The notes under the pieces: generated by a model | What the model was told of the DNA's origin: nothing | Seen by the model: only the letters and a program-made list of their open reading frames with translations | The model's database searches: none | Made by a program: the position numbers and the translations under genes | Source: Arthrobacter sp. D5-1 | GTDB lineage: Bacteria; Actinomycetota; Actinomycetes; Actinomycetales; Micrococcaceae | Direction: 5' to 3' | Length of the DNA: 64,000 nt | NCBI RefSeq assembly: GCF_017357425.1 | Contig: NZ_CP014571.1 | Location: 3,658,001 to 3,722,000 of the forward strand | Shown here: positions 1-8,165 of the stretch, one piece after another | How positions within the stretch are numbered: position 1 is the stretch's first letter | How the letters are laid out: each line of letters starts with the position of its first letter

Positions 1-1056
1 GAGGATGTTCCGCTTCATGGAGTTTCCAAGGGTGACCACCAAGTCAGCACTGCGCATGAGTTCGGCTTCACGCTCCACAAATAGCCTGTAACGTTCGCTG
101 CTCCGCGCTTCAGGTCCCCTGGTCGAGGCCCAGGTATCAGCAAGTTGTCCTCGGACCTCATAGACCCATGGAATACTCAACGCGTTGGCAACTTCGCGAG
201 CGACCAAGCCGTTCACGAAATGCGTTGTCGTTTGGATAACACTGGGGCGAAACTCGCGTGCCACCTGCAATAGTGCCTCTGCCTGCTGCTGGAGCCTCTC
301 GTCCATGGTCTTGGCCATATTCCCGGGCAGTAAGCGCTTGTAGGAGATGCCGTCAACGACGTCACTTTCGCGAGCGGTAAGGACGCCGATTTGGACCGGA
401 TAACCCAGCCGGGTGACCGCTAACGTGTCCCATCCGGCTTCCTCTTGAGCTATAAGAATCGAATGGCTGCGCCGAGCATATCCACTCGCCGTGTGCGGGA
501 CGGAGTTCGTCAACAAGTGGAGGACACGGTGTGGTTCTGGCCGTATCTGCGTCTGTGACAGCGAGGGCCGCCAACCCTCAAAAACTCGAAGTTCGGACTC
601 CAGCCGTCTGCGCTGTTTCGCGCGATTTCCTCCTTCTCCATCCAGGATCGCGACTGCGCCTGTCATGTCGCCGGAGTACCACAGACGACGCGCTGAAGTC
701 GCCGATATGTGTTTGCTGGCAGTTGCCCTTGTCAGGAACGCATCCGCCCATTCGGACTGCCCTGCGGCCAAGGCGACCTCTGCCGCCTTTCGAGACTGAT
801 TCGGAGATCCGGGGCGGTTAGTGGCGTTCTCGAACCGACGAATCAAAGAGGCTTCGTCACCGGCGACCTGGCTGGCCAACATGAAAACGGGAAGGCTGGA
901 AGCTGGGGCCACCGCGGCTATGGTCCGGGCCAGAGGACGCGAAATGGTGGATGGCAGGCGCCTCGAAACCTGAAGCATCAAGACGAAAGGCGCCTCAGTC
1001 AAGTGTTCAGCCAGAGCGTTGGCCGCGAGGATCAGATTTTTTATCAGGGAAATCAT
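1..1056 (-). CDS. Glycosyltransferase family 4 protein, 3' part missing (runs off left edge)
   Basis: The window holds the N-terminal 352 residues, reading from ATG at 1056 leftwards off the edge. Residues about 1-165 form a helical N-terminal region. From about 170 a GT-B N-terminal domain begins, with HRVLHLLTNSVPHTASGYAR and later VIQTTTHFVNGLVAREVA and the segment VYEVRGQLADTW. This arrangement is typical of actinobacterial GT4 enzymes that build surface glycans in the cytoplasm. The nucleotide-sugar binding C-terminal domain lies outside the window. The start ATG overlaps the TGA of the preceding glycosyltransferase gene by 4 bases (ATGA), so the two are probably translationally coupled. 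Sugar donor and acceptor cannot be told. Confidence 0.85.
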   Translation of the reverse strand, partial: MISLIKNLILAANALAEHLTEAPFVLMLQVSRRLPSTISRPLARTIAAVAPASSLPVFMLASQVAGDEASLIRRFENATNRPGSPNQSRKAAEVALAAGQSEWADAFLTRATASKHISATSARRLWYSGDMTGAVAILDGEGGNRAKQRRRLESELRVFEGWRPSLSQTQIRPEPHRVLHLLTNSVPHTASGYARRSHSILIAQEEAGWDTLAVTRLGYPVQIGVLTARESDVVDGISYKRLLPGNMAKTMDERLQQQAEALLQVAREFRPSVIQTTTHFVNGLVAREVANALSIPWVYEVRGQLADTWASTRGPEARSSERYRLFVEREAELMRSADLVVTLGNSMKRNIL

Positions 1057-2279
1057 CGGGCCTCGCCCCTGGACGAGACAGTCGCTTCCCTGCCGACCAG
1101 GCTGGCGATTTTGGACATGTACTGCTGAGCTAGCTCCGCATAATCGGCATGCTTTTGTACCCAATCACGACCGCTGGGACCCGCGTCAAGCCGCCCACGA
1201 TCCTGAGCGAGTTCGCGCCACAACTTTGCGACTGCTTCGGGGTCGGCGGCCACCACATCGCCACCCTTCGCATCCAGGATGATTCGCTCGGCTTCGCCCC
1301 TCACGATTGCCGTGACATGACGACCGACAGCGAGCACCTCATAAGTCTTGGATGGGACAGTGGTCTCAAATGACTTCCAGTCGTCGCGCAAGGAAACAAT
1401 GCAAGTATCAGCCTCCCGATACTTGGCCAGTACGGCTGATCCGTGCATGGGAGGAAAAAAGGTGACGGGCGCATTGAGTTCGCGCGCCAGTTTCACCAGT
1501 TGCGGTCTGTTGGTCCCCTGACCAACCAAGGTCAGGTGAAATCCTTCGCCCAGAAGGGCGCTGGCGCGGATCGCAATATCCAACCGCTGGCTCTTACCGT
1601 GGTTCCCAAGGTACAAGGCATGAAAAATCTCGCGTTCGGGCGCCGGGGGTTCGAGAAACGGCACAGTGCGAAGATCTAGGCCGTTGCTCACCGTCCCCAC
1701 GTTCAGCATCCCTCTGGCCCGCAAGATGTCGGCGAATCCCTCCGTAACGGTTATCACCAAGTCGGCACGGTGCTGCACAAACTCGACTACACGTTCAACC
1801 AGACTTTTGACACTGCCCCGAACAAGGCGCGCATCCCTGGCCAGATCCGGCCATGCGTCGCGCATCTCAACGATCAAGGGAACTCCTCGAAGTCTGGAAA
1901 GCACATAGCCTGTCGCCAATGTGGGAAGGCTGGGTGCGGTGGCCACAATCGCATCCGGCTTCTTGCCCCCCAGTCCAACTGGCACGGACATTATCGCCGA
2001 GAAGAGTTGGTCGATGAGGCGAGCCACTGCAGATTTTCCGAGGTGACGCAGGTACGGGACTCGCCGGATCCGCTCGCCATGCGGCCCCGTCTGGCTGCTA
2101 AACGCGAAGCCAGCCTCACGTCGTGGGAGATCGCGTCGTCCATTCGGGTAATGAGCGACTGGGGCAATGACCTCTACGTCCCAACCCGCATTGCGGAATT
2201 CTCGGGTGAGGGAAGACCATCGTCGCTGCGGAGGACTGTGTTCAGGCCAGTATGAGTGAGTGAGGAGCATGAGGCGCAT
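1053..2279 (-). CDS. Glycosyltransferase family 4 (WbuB-like)
   Basis: GT4 glycosyltransferase of about 408 residues, predicted to add a sugar to a lipid-linked surface glycan on the cytoplasmic face. The N-terminus MRLMLLTHSYWPEHSPPQRR is the usual opening of the WbuB-like group. The C-terminal Rossmann domain shows LYLGNHGKSQRLD, LTLVGQGTNRPQL and the PSKTYEVLAVGRHV segment, where the donor-binding glutamate lies. The start at 2279 matches family N-termini; an in-frame ATG at 2330 would add 17 residues of unusual composition and starts only 4 bases after the stop of the upstream gene. It is followed by a second GT4 gene with a 4-base overlap. Substrate is not predictable. Confidence 0.88.
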   Translation of the reverse strand: MRLMLLTHSYWPEHSPPQRRWSSLTREFRNAGWDVEVIAPVAHYPNGRRDLPRREAGFAFSSQTGPHGERIRRVPYLRHLGKSAVARLIDQLFSAIMSVPVGLGGKKPDAIVATAPSLPTLATGYVLSRLRGVPLIVEMRDAWPDLARDARLVRGSVKSLVERVVEFVQHRADLVITVTEGFADILRARGMLNVGTVSNGLDLRTVPFLEPPAPEREIFHALYLGNHGKSQRLDIAIRASALLGEGFHLTLVGQGTNRPQLVKLARELNAPVTFFPPMHGSAVLAKYREADTCIVSLRDDWKSFETTVPSKTYEVLAVGRHVTAIVRGEAERIILDAKGGDVVAADPEAVAKLWRELAQDRGRLDAGPSGRDWVQKHADYAELAQQYMSKIASLVGREATVSSRGEAR

Positions 2280-2334
2280 AGGTGATGCAGGATTTCCATC
2301 AGCTTTGTCCCTTGGGAGGGAGGGAACCATGGGC

Positions 2335-2979
2335 CTACTTGCCGTTGAGTCGAGGCTTTAAAGCCCGCTTGGAACGTAGGGCACGGAAGTAGGCGACACC
2401 AAGCAGGATCAAAACAAGGACTGTTATGCCCTGAACGATGGGGTTGTTTTCAGCGACCGGAGCAAGGGCGACCTTCAAAGGACCGGCAATGTCCGCGCTA
2501 GCGACGGGGATCGCCGCGGTCTTGGTTACCACCGGGGTAGGTGAGGGCGTCGATTCGACAGCCGCAGGCGCTTCGGTCTCAATGGGTAGTTCCTGTTCAG
2601 GGATGTACGCCTGAACACCTGGTTCCACAGGAGTAACAACGACCGGTCGTTCCTGGGAGGGATCAGCAGGAACCACAGGCGGAGCAACAGGCTCCGCCGC
2701 AGGAGGGTTGACGGGTGCGGGCGCCACGGGGGGCTGCACGGGGACAGGTGGGGTCTCTGGGTCCAACGGAATGAGGGGGGGAAGCGGTTCAAAGGTCGGA
2801 AGTACCACCGGAGGTTCCGCTGGAGTGGTTGGCGTTTCCGGACTGGACGGTTCCGGGGATTCGACCCCTGGTCCAGGCTCCGTTTGAGTGGCCATTGCAG
2901 GCTGCACGCCGACGAACCCAAGAATGGTCAGCATCGAGACCACAATCACGGCTTGAACACGTTTGATTCCGGTGCCCAA
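2335..2979 (-). CDS. Proline-rich secreted, C-terminally membrane-anchored protein
   Basis: A protein of about 214 residues. It begins with a signal peptide (LGTGIKRVQAVIVVSMLT, cleavage after AMA near residue 30). A long Pro/Glu/Val-rich stretch follows, with PPxxP-like runs, then one C-terminal transmembrane segment (ITVLVLILLGVAYF) and a basic tail (RALRSKRALKPRLNGK). The design fits a cell-wall-spanning stalk or adhesin-like surface protein. No LPXTG motif is present, so membrane rather than sortase anchoring is inferred. I place the start at a TTG at 2979 behind a G-rich run, because the upstream in-frame extension to 3153 has non-coding-like codon use and contains a likely promoter. Function unknown. 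Neighbours are glycosyltransferases. Confidence 0.6.
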   Translation of the reverse strand: MGTGIKRVQAVIVVSMLTILGFVGVQPAMATQTEPGPGVESPEPSSPETPTTPAEPPVVLPTFEPLPPLIPLDPETPPVPVQPPVAPAPVNPPAAEPVAPPVVPADPSQERPVVVTPVEPGVQAYIPEQELPIETEAPAAVESTPSPTPVVTKTAAIPVASADIAGPLKVALAPVAENNPIVQGITVLVLILLGVAYFRALRSKRALKPRLNGK

Positions 2980-3170
2980 CTTTCCCCCCCGTTGAATAAA
3001 TTTCAGAACGCTGTAACTGCTCTGTCGAACACAGCCGCCTGAGACTTGGCGGCGCGCGGACGTCCACCTTCGGAGGGCGACCCGAATTAGTTTATCGTAT
3101 GGACTAGACTCACTGCGTTCTGCAGTGGCCACACTGTAACGCTGGCCCATCACGCTGCGCGTTCCTTTGG

Positions 3171-3207
3171 TAGAGTCGTCCCTGCTGATGCCGATTCAGA
3201 GGAATAC
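3171..3207 (+). promoter_or_regulatory. Promoter -10 and conserved 37-bp leader (copy 1 of 3)
   Basis: A TAGAGT -10-like hexamer at 3171-3176 is followed by a leader ending GAGGAATAC before the ATG at 3208. It aligns without gaps to the leaders at 4903-4939 and 25156-25192: hexamer-to-ATG distance is 37 bases in all three, with shared CTGCTG, GCCGA and RAGGAA blocks. The other two copies precede LCP genes. Confidence 0.6.
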
Positions 3208-4902
3208 ATGTCACCCGCGAGGCTCTCCCGACAAGCAGGGCCATTTCCGCCGATTACCGCACCTGTCCGGCGCTGGCCTCTTGCACTGATTGCGGTCATG
3301 GTGATGATCGCTGGCGTGTCATACGTACCGCCCGCTGACACTCCCCAGCATTCAGCCGAGTCGGCGTCCCCGCCGTCCTATCCCATCAGCGGTTATTTCA
3401 TCACCGCCAACACAGTCCCTTCAAAGAACCGCGAAAAGCTGGCCGATATTGCCGACGTTGGCGGTGACACCGCCATTACGTTCGGAACACTCCTAAGACC
3501 CGCAACTGCGGAGTCCATCCCCGAGGACTGTGTGGTCGAGGGAACTGGATGCGCCAGGTTCGCGGAGGGTTCCGTGAAGGTAAATAGATACTTTACGTAC
3601 GCGGACGGAAGTAACTGGGGTGACTCATTGATGCCCTGCCCCCGAGACAAAAGCTTCTCAAGCAGCGACAAGTCCTACGCCATCCTGTTTCTTCCCGCTG
3701 AGGGCATGGGGTGCACGTCCCCTGACGGAACCTACGACGTAGTGATCGTCGGAGGAAGCAAAACATCAGTTGAGGATCCAACCATTACTTTGGCCGCTGC
3801 AGCAACTGAGCTAAACATGAAGTTTTACGCGGGTCTGCCGGCGCCCGTCAAGCGCTCAGATGTGGATTACCTTCCCGATCTTTCCTACTCCCAAACCCTT
3901 GAACGGTTCACGGAGCGGTTCCTCCAATACCAGGCATCAAGAAACGATGTGACTGGTTTGGCTGGCTTTTATCACCACATAGAGATGCCAGTCAGCTCCA
4001 GCCCATTCTTTGATCCCATCCTGTCGCTGTACGCAATGCAGAACCGAGCCATACATCGCGTTCTTCCGACGCGTACAGCAATCGTCAGCCCCTACATTGA
4101 GTCCAGGACAGGTGCTTCAAACGTGAGACCTGAAGACGCTCGACTCGGAACGCGAAAGATCGCTCAAACTTCCAGCGGCTTGAAGTTAAGCATTGCCATC
4201 CAGGATGGCATGGGAACAGGAAAAGGTGCGGCCTATCTCGCGAGCGAAGCCGATTCACCTGTGGATGTCTTTGCAGCGAGCATCGTAGGAAAGGGCATGT
4301 GGGGAGAGAAATACGTGGCCCCAAATAGAGACTATTTTCACGCTGCAGCTGCCGGCGTTTCGGGAACAGATGCCGTGCTCTGGGCAAACTTGGAGGGCAT
4401 GGCACCGGCGACCAAGTCCAATCCATGTGGCAATAGCCTTCGCGGGCAGACGACGGTGGCAAGAATGGACAGGCAACTTCAGCAAATGGCCGAAGCCACC
4501 AAAGTGATCTCTTTCATGTGGGACCCGTATTTCACATGCACGGATACTGGTAAGGACCTCAAGTCTCAAATAACTGATGGATTTAAATCACCCATTGTGA
4601 CTGGGGCTGTTGCGGATTCGGCCGCTGGAGTGGTCATGGTCACCGGGTTCAACCTTTCTGGTGGCAACGCGACGTTGAAGTGGGACGAGGCCGACGGTTC
4701 ATCCCATGAACGTAAATCGAAACCCCTGAGCACCGAGATAGATTTCGGTGAGAAAAGGGGACTGAACCCGAGACTGGAGTCAATCACCATAGACCTCGGC
4801 GACTCGAGATTGCCCCAAGGGAAATCCTTTAGCGTTGATGTCACCAACCAATGGAACCTCAGCCTGAACAGGGAGTTTGCGGACGGCGTATTCACGCCTT
4901 GA
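3208..4902 (+). CDS. Secreted TIM-barrel-like protein (possible DUF4434-type glycoside hydrolase relative)
   Basis: A protein of 564 residues with a single N-terminal membrane/signal segment (about 22-41, PLALIAVMVMIAGVSYV) and an extracellular region. The segments ISGYFITANTVPSKN, ITFGTLLRP, TGLAGFYHHIEMPV, HRVLPTRTAIVSPYIESR and KVISFMWDPYF follow the strand order of a (beta/alpha)8 barrel like DUF4434 proteins, which are linked to polysaccharide metabolism. A beta-sandwich-like C-terminal part (about 470-564) follows. This family call is an inference from pattern and is not firm. The gene abuts the LCP gene downstream and shares its leader type, so a role at the cell wall or in surface glycan trimming is plausible. 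Confidence 0.6.
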   Translation: MSPARLSRQAGPFPPITAPVRRWPLALIAVMVMIAGVSYVPPADTPQHSAESASPPSYPISGYFITANTVPSKNREKLADIADVGGDTAITFGTLLRPATAESIPEDCVVEGTGCARFAEGSVKVNRYFTYADGSNWGDSLMPCPRDKSFSSSDKSYAILFLPAEGMGCTSPDGTYDVVIVGGSKTSVEDPTITLAAAATELNMKFYAGLPAPVKRSDVDYLPDLSYSQTLERFTERFLQYQASRNDVTGLAGFYHHIEMPVSSSPFFDPILSLYAMQNRAIHRVLPTRTAIVSPYIESRTGASNVRPEDARLGTRKIAQTSSGLKLSIAIQDGMGTGKGAAYLASEADSPVDVFAASIVGKGMWGEKYVAPNRDYFHAAAAGVSGTDAVLWANLEGMAPATKSNPCGNSLRGQTTVARMDRQLQQMAEATKVISFMWDPYFTCTDTGKDLKSQITDGFKSPIVTGAVADSAAGVVMVTGFNLSGGNATLKWDEADGSSHERKSKPLSTEIDFGEKRGLNPRLESITIDLGDSRLPQGKSFSVDVTNQWNLSLNREFADGVFTP

Positions 4903-4939
4903 TAGAATCGTCTCTGCTGCCGCCGACACCAAGGAAGTC
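4903..4939 (+). promoter_or_regulatory. Promoter -10 and conserved 37-bp leader (copy 2 of 3)
   Basis: TAGAAT at 4903-4908 overlaps the end of the upstream gene (stop 4900-4902 is directly adjacent). The leader with CTGCTGCCGCCGACACC and an AAGGAA ribosome-binding site leads to the ATG at 4940. It is gap-free alignable with 3171-3207 and 25156-25192, which fixes the LCP start at 4940 rather than the upstream in-frame codon at 4877. Confidence 0.65.
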
Positions 4940-6016
4940 ATGACGATCCCGACAGACACCGAAACTCTCTCTGCAGAGTCCCGTCCCCGACGTCAGAGAA
5001 GCGGCAAGAAGACCGCACGCAACGTGCTTCTAGGCTTCGCCGCGGCGGTGCTGGTGGCAGGACTCATCGGCGGCGCCTACGTCGCCAATCTTGCACAGAC
5101 GTTCAACTCGGGCACCACCAAGATTGAAACCGCTTTCCCCGAAGAGTCGACTCGGCCACAGAAGACCGAGCCAATCAATGGCACTGCGGCGGTGAACATC
5201 CTTGTGATGGGCAGCGACACCCGCGGTTCCGCCGAGCTCGACGTCGACGCTGAGGTATCCACCGACCAGCGCTCAGACACGCTCATGCTCGTGCATATCC
5301 CAGCGGACCGCAAGAATGTTTACGCTGTGTCCCTAATGCGTGACCTATGGGTGGAAATCCCAGGAAGGGGCGAGTCGAAGATCAACTCCGCCCTTGCCCT
5401 AGGCGGTGTTCCGCTCGTGGTCCAGACCGTGGAGTCACTATTCCAGCAACGCATCGACCACGTAGCTATGATCGACTTCGAAGGCTTCAAGGGCCTCACC
5501 GACGCCTTGGGCGGAGTCGAAGTTGACGTCAAGATCCCGTTCGCACCAGCAAAGGGGCCCATGAAGGGGCACTATTACGAAGCCGGAAAGCAGACACTGA
5601 ACGGTGATGAGGCGCTGGCTTTTGTTCGCGAACGCATGTCCTTCAGCGATGGCGATTACCAGCGCGTACGGAACCAGCAGGCGTACATGAAAGCAATCAT
5701 TAGCAAGACGATTGCGCGTGAAACGCTGACCAACCCTGTGACCGTCAACAGCATGGTCAGCGCAGTGTCACCTTTCGTCAGTGTCGACAAGAGTTTCGAC
5801 GCGGCCGCAATCGGTAGCCTGGCACTGGGCATGAAGGACCTTCGAGCCAACGACACTGTGATGTTCACGCTGCCCACCCTCGGCACCGGAGCGTCCGCGG
5901 ATGGCCAGTCGATTGTTGTGGCTGATACCACAGCGATCTCGGAGATTGCGGCAGCTCTATCGAAAGACCAACTGGGTGCCTACGTCACCGCTCATGCCCT
6001 TGAAAAAGGTAACTAG
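4940..6016 (+). CDS. LytR-CpsA-Psr (LCP) family protein, copy 1
   Basis: LCP proteins transfer undecaprenyl-linked glycopolymers onto peptidoglycan outside the cell. The 358-residue product has a basic cytoplasmic tail (RPRRQRSGKKTARN), one transmembrane segment (about 29-51) and an extracellular LCP domain. Visible motifs are VNILVMGSDTRG (85-96), DTLMLVHIPADRK, VYAVSLMRDLWV, SKINSALALGG and the FSDGDYQRVRNQQAYMKAII block (about 235-254), which hold the conserved Arg/Asp residues that bind the pyrophosphate. A second gene of identical length with very similar sequence lies at 25193-26269. Start chosen at 4940 from the paralogue length and the conserved leader. Confidence 0.93.
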   Translation: MTIPTDTETLSAESRPRRQRSGKKTARNVLLGFAAAVLVAGLIGGAYVANLAQTFNSGTTKIETAFPEESTRPQKTEPINGTAAVNILVMGSDTRGSAELDVDAEVSTDQRSDTLMLVHIPADRKNVYAVSLMRDLWVEIPGRGESKINSALALGGVPLVVQTVESLFQQRIDHVAMIDFEGFKGLTDALGGVEVDVKIPFAPAKGPMKGHYYEAGKQTLNGDEALAFVRERMSFSDGDYQRVRNQQAYMKAIISKTIARETLTNPVTVNSMVSAVSPFVSVDKSFDAAAIGSLALGMKDLRANDTVMFTLPTLGTGASADGQSIVVADTTAISEIAAALSKDQLGAYVTAHALEKGN

Positions 6017-6036
6017 TCAGCCAAGCTAGAGCTGAC
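6016..6036 (+). terminator. Weak hairpin after LCP gene
   Basis: GTCAGC (6016-6021) pairs with GCTGAC (6031-6036) across a 9-base loop directly at the LCP stop. There is no clear T-run, so terminator function is uncertain. Confidence 0.3.
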
Positions 6037-6117
6037 AGACTATATAGTCACCCTCCGCACGGCTTAGCTCTCAGACGGCGGGCAATGCACTGTCCGCTGC
6101 CAGTTGGCGCCGCACTG

Positions 6118-6150
6118 TAAAATTCCAAATGATGACGCGCTTCCGCGTCA
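6118..6150 (+). promoter_or_regulatory. Promoter with 5'-terminal tetraloop hairpin
   Basis: TAAAAT (6118-6123) fits a -10 box. Nine bases later TGACGCG-CTTC-CGCGTCA (6133-6150) forms a perfect 7-bp stem with a 4-base loop, so the hairpin would sit at the very 5' end of the mRNA. A G-rich ribosome-binding site (6158-6162) and the ATG at 6168 follow. Confidence 0.6.
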
Positions 6151-6167
6151 CTACTTCTGGGGGTTCA

Positions 6168-8045
6168 ATGAGTGCTGCTATGGATGGTTCGCGCGCGTGG
6201 GGGACGGTGAACGCACGAAGCCGGCGCAGAACTGCGGTGGGGGCCGTTTCGGTCGGCTTGGCCTTTGCACTGTCGTTGGGAACCTCTGCTTTGCCTGCAA
6301 CCGCGGACGCGGTAAATATTGTCGTCCCTGCGGGTGAGCAGCCTTCCAATATAGCCGTGAATTCGGTGACCGACACAGCCTACGTGTCGACTTTAGGCGG
6401 CATTTACAGCATCGGCGGGGGTGGCACGGCGAATGTGTATCAGCCCGATATCTTGTCGTCGCGCATCGCTGTAAACTCAGCGACGAACAAGATCTACGTC
6501 AGCGATTCCAGTTCGGTCGCAGTAGTTGACGGCGTGACCCACGCAGCCACCACCGTCTCAGTTGGCGCTAATGCAGACGTCATTGCGGTAAACGAAAAGA
6601 CCAATAAGGTCTATGTCAGCACTGCAAATGGCCTCAAGATCATCGATGGCGCTACAAACGTGGCCTCTCCGGTCCTGAACTCCGCCGGTGCGCAAGACAT
6701 TGCAGTCAATACCGCCACCAACAAGGTCTACGCTCTTTCCGCCGGGACTGTGAAAGTCATCGACGCCAGCGGAAAGATCACGTCAACTGTGTCCGTAGGT
6801 GCGGGCGGGATCGGTGCTATCGCGATCAATCCGTCAAAGAACAAAATCTACGTCACGACGACACCGAAGTATGGATCCAGCGTTAAGGTCATCGACGGTG
6901 CCACTGACAAGATCACGGGATCCATGTCATCCGGGGGCCCACTCGGAACTTTGGCGGTGAACCCCGCTACCGACAAGATCTACGTCGAATCCGGTACCTG
7001 GAACAGCGACGGATCCATCAAGGTGATCGACGGCGCCACCCTGACGGAAACTGCGCACATAGTCACGGCTACCCGAGTTCGCAGCATCGTGGTAAACCCG
7101 TCCAACAACAAGATCTACGCCACCATGACTGGCCGTGGAACCACCGTTATTGATGGCCGGAACAACACCAGCAGTGCGCTTTACACGGGCCAGGAACCCG
7201 ACGCTGCAGTCGTGAACACGTCCAACAACAAGGTCTACGTGGTCAACTCCGAGAGTGATTCTGTGGGCGTCATTGACGGAAACGCGGAACAGCCCGTCAA
7301 GAACGACTTCAATGGAGATCTCAAGGCCGACATCTTGGCCAGAGATGCAGCAGGGGTGCTCTGGCTCTACCCCGGCGATGGCTCCGGCGGCTGGCTGCCG
7401 CGCCTCCAGGTGGGACAGGGCTGGAACGTCATGAACGCCCTCGTGGCTCCCGGCGACTTCAACGGAGACGGCAATGCAGATGTGCTGGCTCGTGACGGGG
7501 GCGGAGTGTTGTGGCTCTACCCAGGCAACGGCTCCGGCAGCTGGCTCACTCGTGTGCAGGTCGGCAGCGGCTGGGAAGGCATGAGCGCAATTGAGGCAAT
7601 CGACTTTCATGGTGACGGATTCGCTGATGTCGTAGCTCGTGCCCGGGATGGCGCGCTCTGGGTATATCGCGGAGATGGCAAGGGCGGTTGGCTGCCCCGG
7701 ATGTGGGCCGGTTCGGGCTGGGCCGGAATGTCCGAGATTACTGGCGTAGCTGACTTCAACGGTGATGGGGTCTCTGATCTCGTAGCCCGCGACGGCGCCG
7801 GAACTCTGTTCCTCTATCCGCCCAACGGCTATGGAAGCTGGCTCCCAAAGCAGACCATTGGACAGGGTTGGAACAGCATGAACTCACTTGTTGGTCCCGG
7901 CGACTTCAACGGCGACGGCAGGGCCGATATTCTCGCCCGCAACGCCGCAGGCGAGCTGTGGCTCTATGCGGGCAACGGCGGAGCATCGTGGCCCACCTCG
8001 AGCAAAGTGGGCTCAGGATGGAACGGCATGTCCGCCATTCTCTGA
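6168..8045 (+). CDS. Secreted YVTN beta-propeller / FG-GAP-like repeat protein, copy 1
   Basis: A secreted protein of 625 residues. The signal peptide covers roughly residues 20-48, with cleavage after ATADA. The first half carries about seven repeats of the type AVNxxTNKIYVxxxxxVxVIDG, the YVTN-type beta-propeller blade. The second half carries about five repeats GDFNGDGxADVLARDxxGxLWLYPGDG, an FG-GAP/VCBS-like calcium-binding propeller with the DxNxDGxxD loop. Both domain types serve in binding or adhesion; no catalytic motif is seen. Start at 6168 is chosen because the upstream in-frame ATG at 6129 would lie in the leader hairpin, while 6168 has a GGGGG site. It is a tandem paralogue of the gene at 8166. 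Confidence 0.85.
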   Translation: MSAAMDGSRAWGTVNARSRRRTAVGAVSVGLAFALSLGTSALPATADAVNIVVPAGEQPSNIAVNSVTDTAYVSTLGGIYSIGGGGTANVYQPDILSSRIAVNSATNKIYVSDSSSVAVVDGVTHAATTVSVGANADVIAVNEKTNKVYVSTANGLKIIDGATNVASPVLNSAGAQDIAVNTATNKVYALSAGTVKVIDASGKITSTVSVGAGGIGAIAINPSKNKIYVTTTPKYGSSVKVIDGATDKITGSMSSGGPLGTLAVNPATDKIYVESGTWNSDGSIKVIDGATLTETAHIVTATRVRSIVVNPSNNKIYATMTGRGTTVIDGRNNTSSALYTGQEPDAAVVNTSNNKVYVVNSESDSVGVIDGNAEQPVKNDFNGDLKADILARDAAGVLWLYPGDGSGGWLPRLQVGQGWNVMNALVAPGDFNGDGNADVLARDGGGVLWLYPGNGSGSWLTRVQVGSGWEGMSAIEAIDFHGDGFADVVARARDGALWVYRGDGKGGWLPRMWAGSGWAGMSEITGVADFNGDGVSDLVARDGAGTLFLYPPNGYGSWLPKQTIGQGWNSMNSLVGPGDFNGDGRADILARNAAGELWLYAGNGGASWPTSSKVGSGWNGMSAIL

Positions 8046-8064
8046 TTCACACCATTTCATGACA

Positions 8065-8105
8065 ACCAACGGCCAACCCTGATCGAATTTGGGTTGGCCG
8101 TTGGT
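8065..8105 (+). terminator. Strong hairpin terminator
   Basis: ACCAACGGCCAACCC (8065-8079) pairs perfectly over 15 bp with 8091-8105 across an 11-base loop, 19 bases after the stop at 8045. It separates the two propeller paralogues into separate transcripts. Confidence 0.75.
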
Positions 8106-8113
8106 GTATCAGC

Positions 8114-8146
8114 TATAGAATTCGAACACCGACGCTGTTGAGCGTC
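8114..8146 (+). promoter_or_regulatory. Promoter with 5'-terminal tetraloop hairpin
   Basis: The hexamer TAGAAT (8116-8121) is followed after 9 bases by GACGCT-GTTG-AGCGTC (8131-8146), a 6-bp stem with a 4-base loop. Spacing is identical to that at 6118-6150 although stem and loop sequences differ. A GGGGGG ribosome-binding site precedes the ATG at 8166. Confidence 0.6.
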
Positions 8147-8165
8147 ACGACTTATGGGGGGCTCT

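Noticed and set aside
2335..2979. LPXTG sortase anchor in the proline-rich protein
   Set aside because: The only similar string is LPIET in the middle of the chain, far from the C-terminal membrane segment; it does not match LPXTG.
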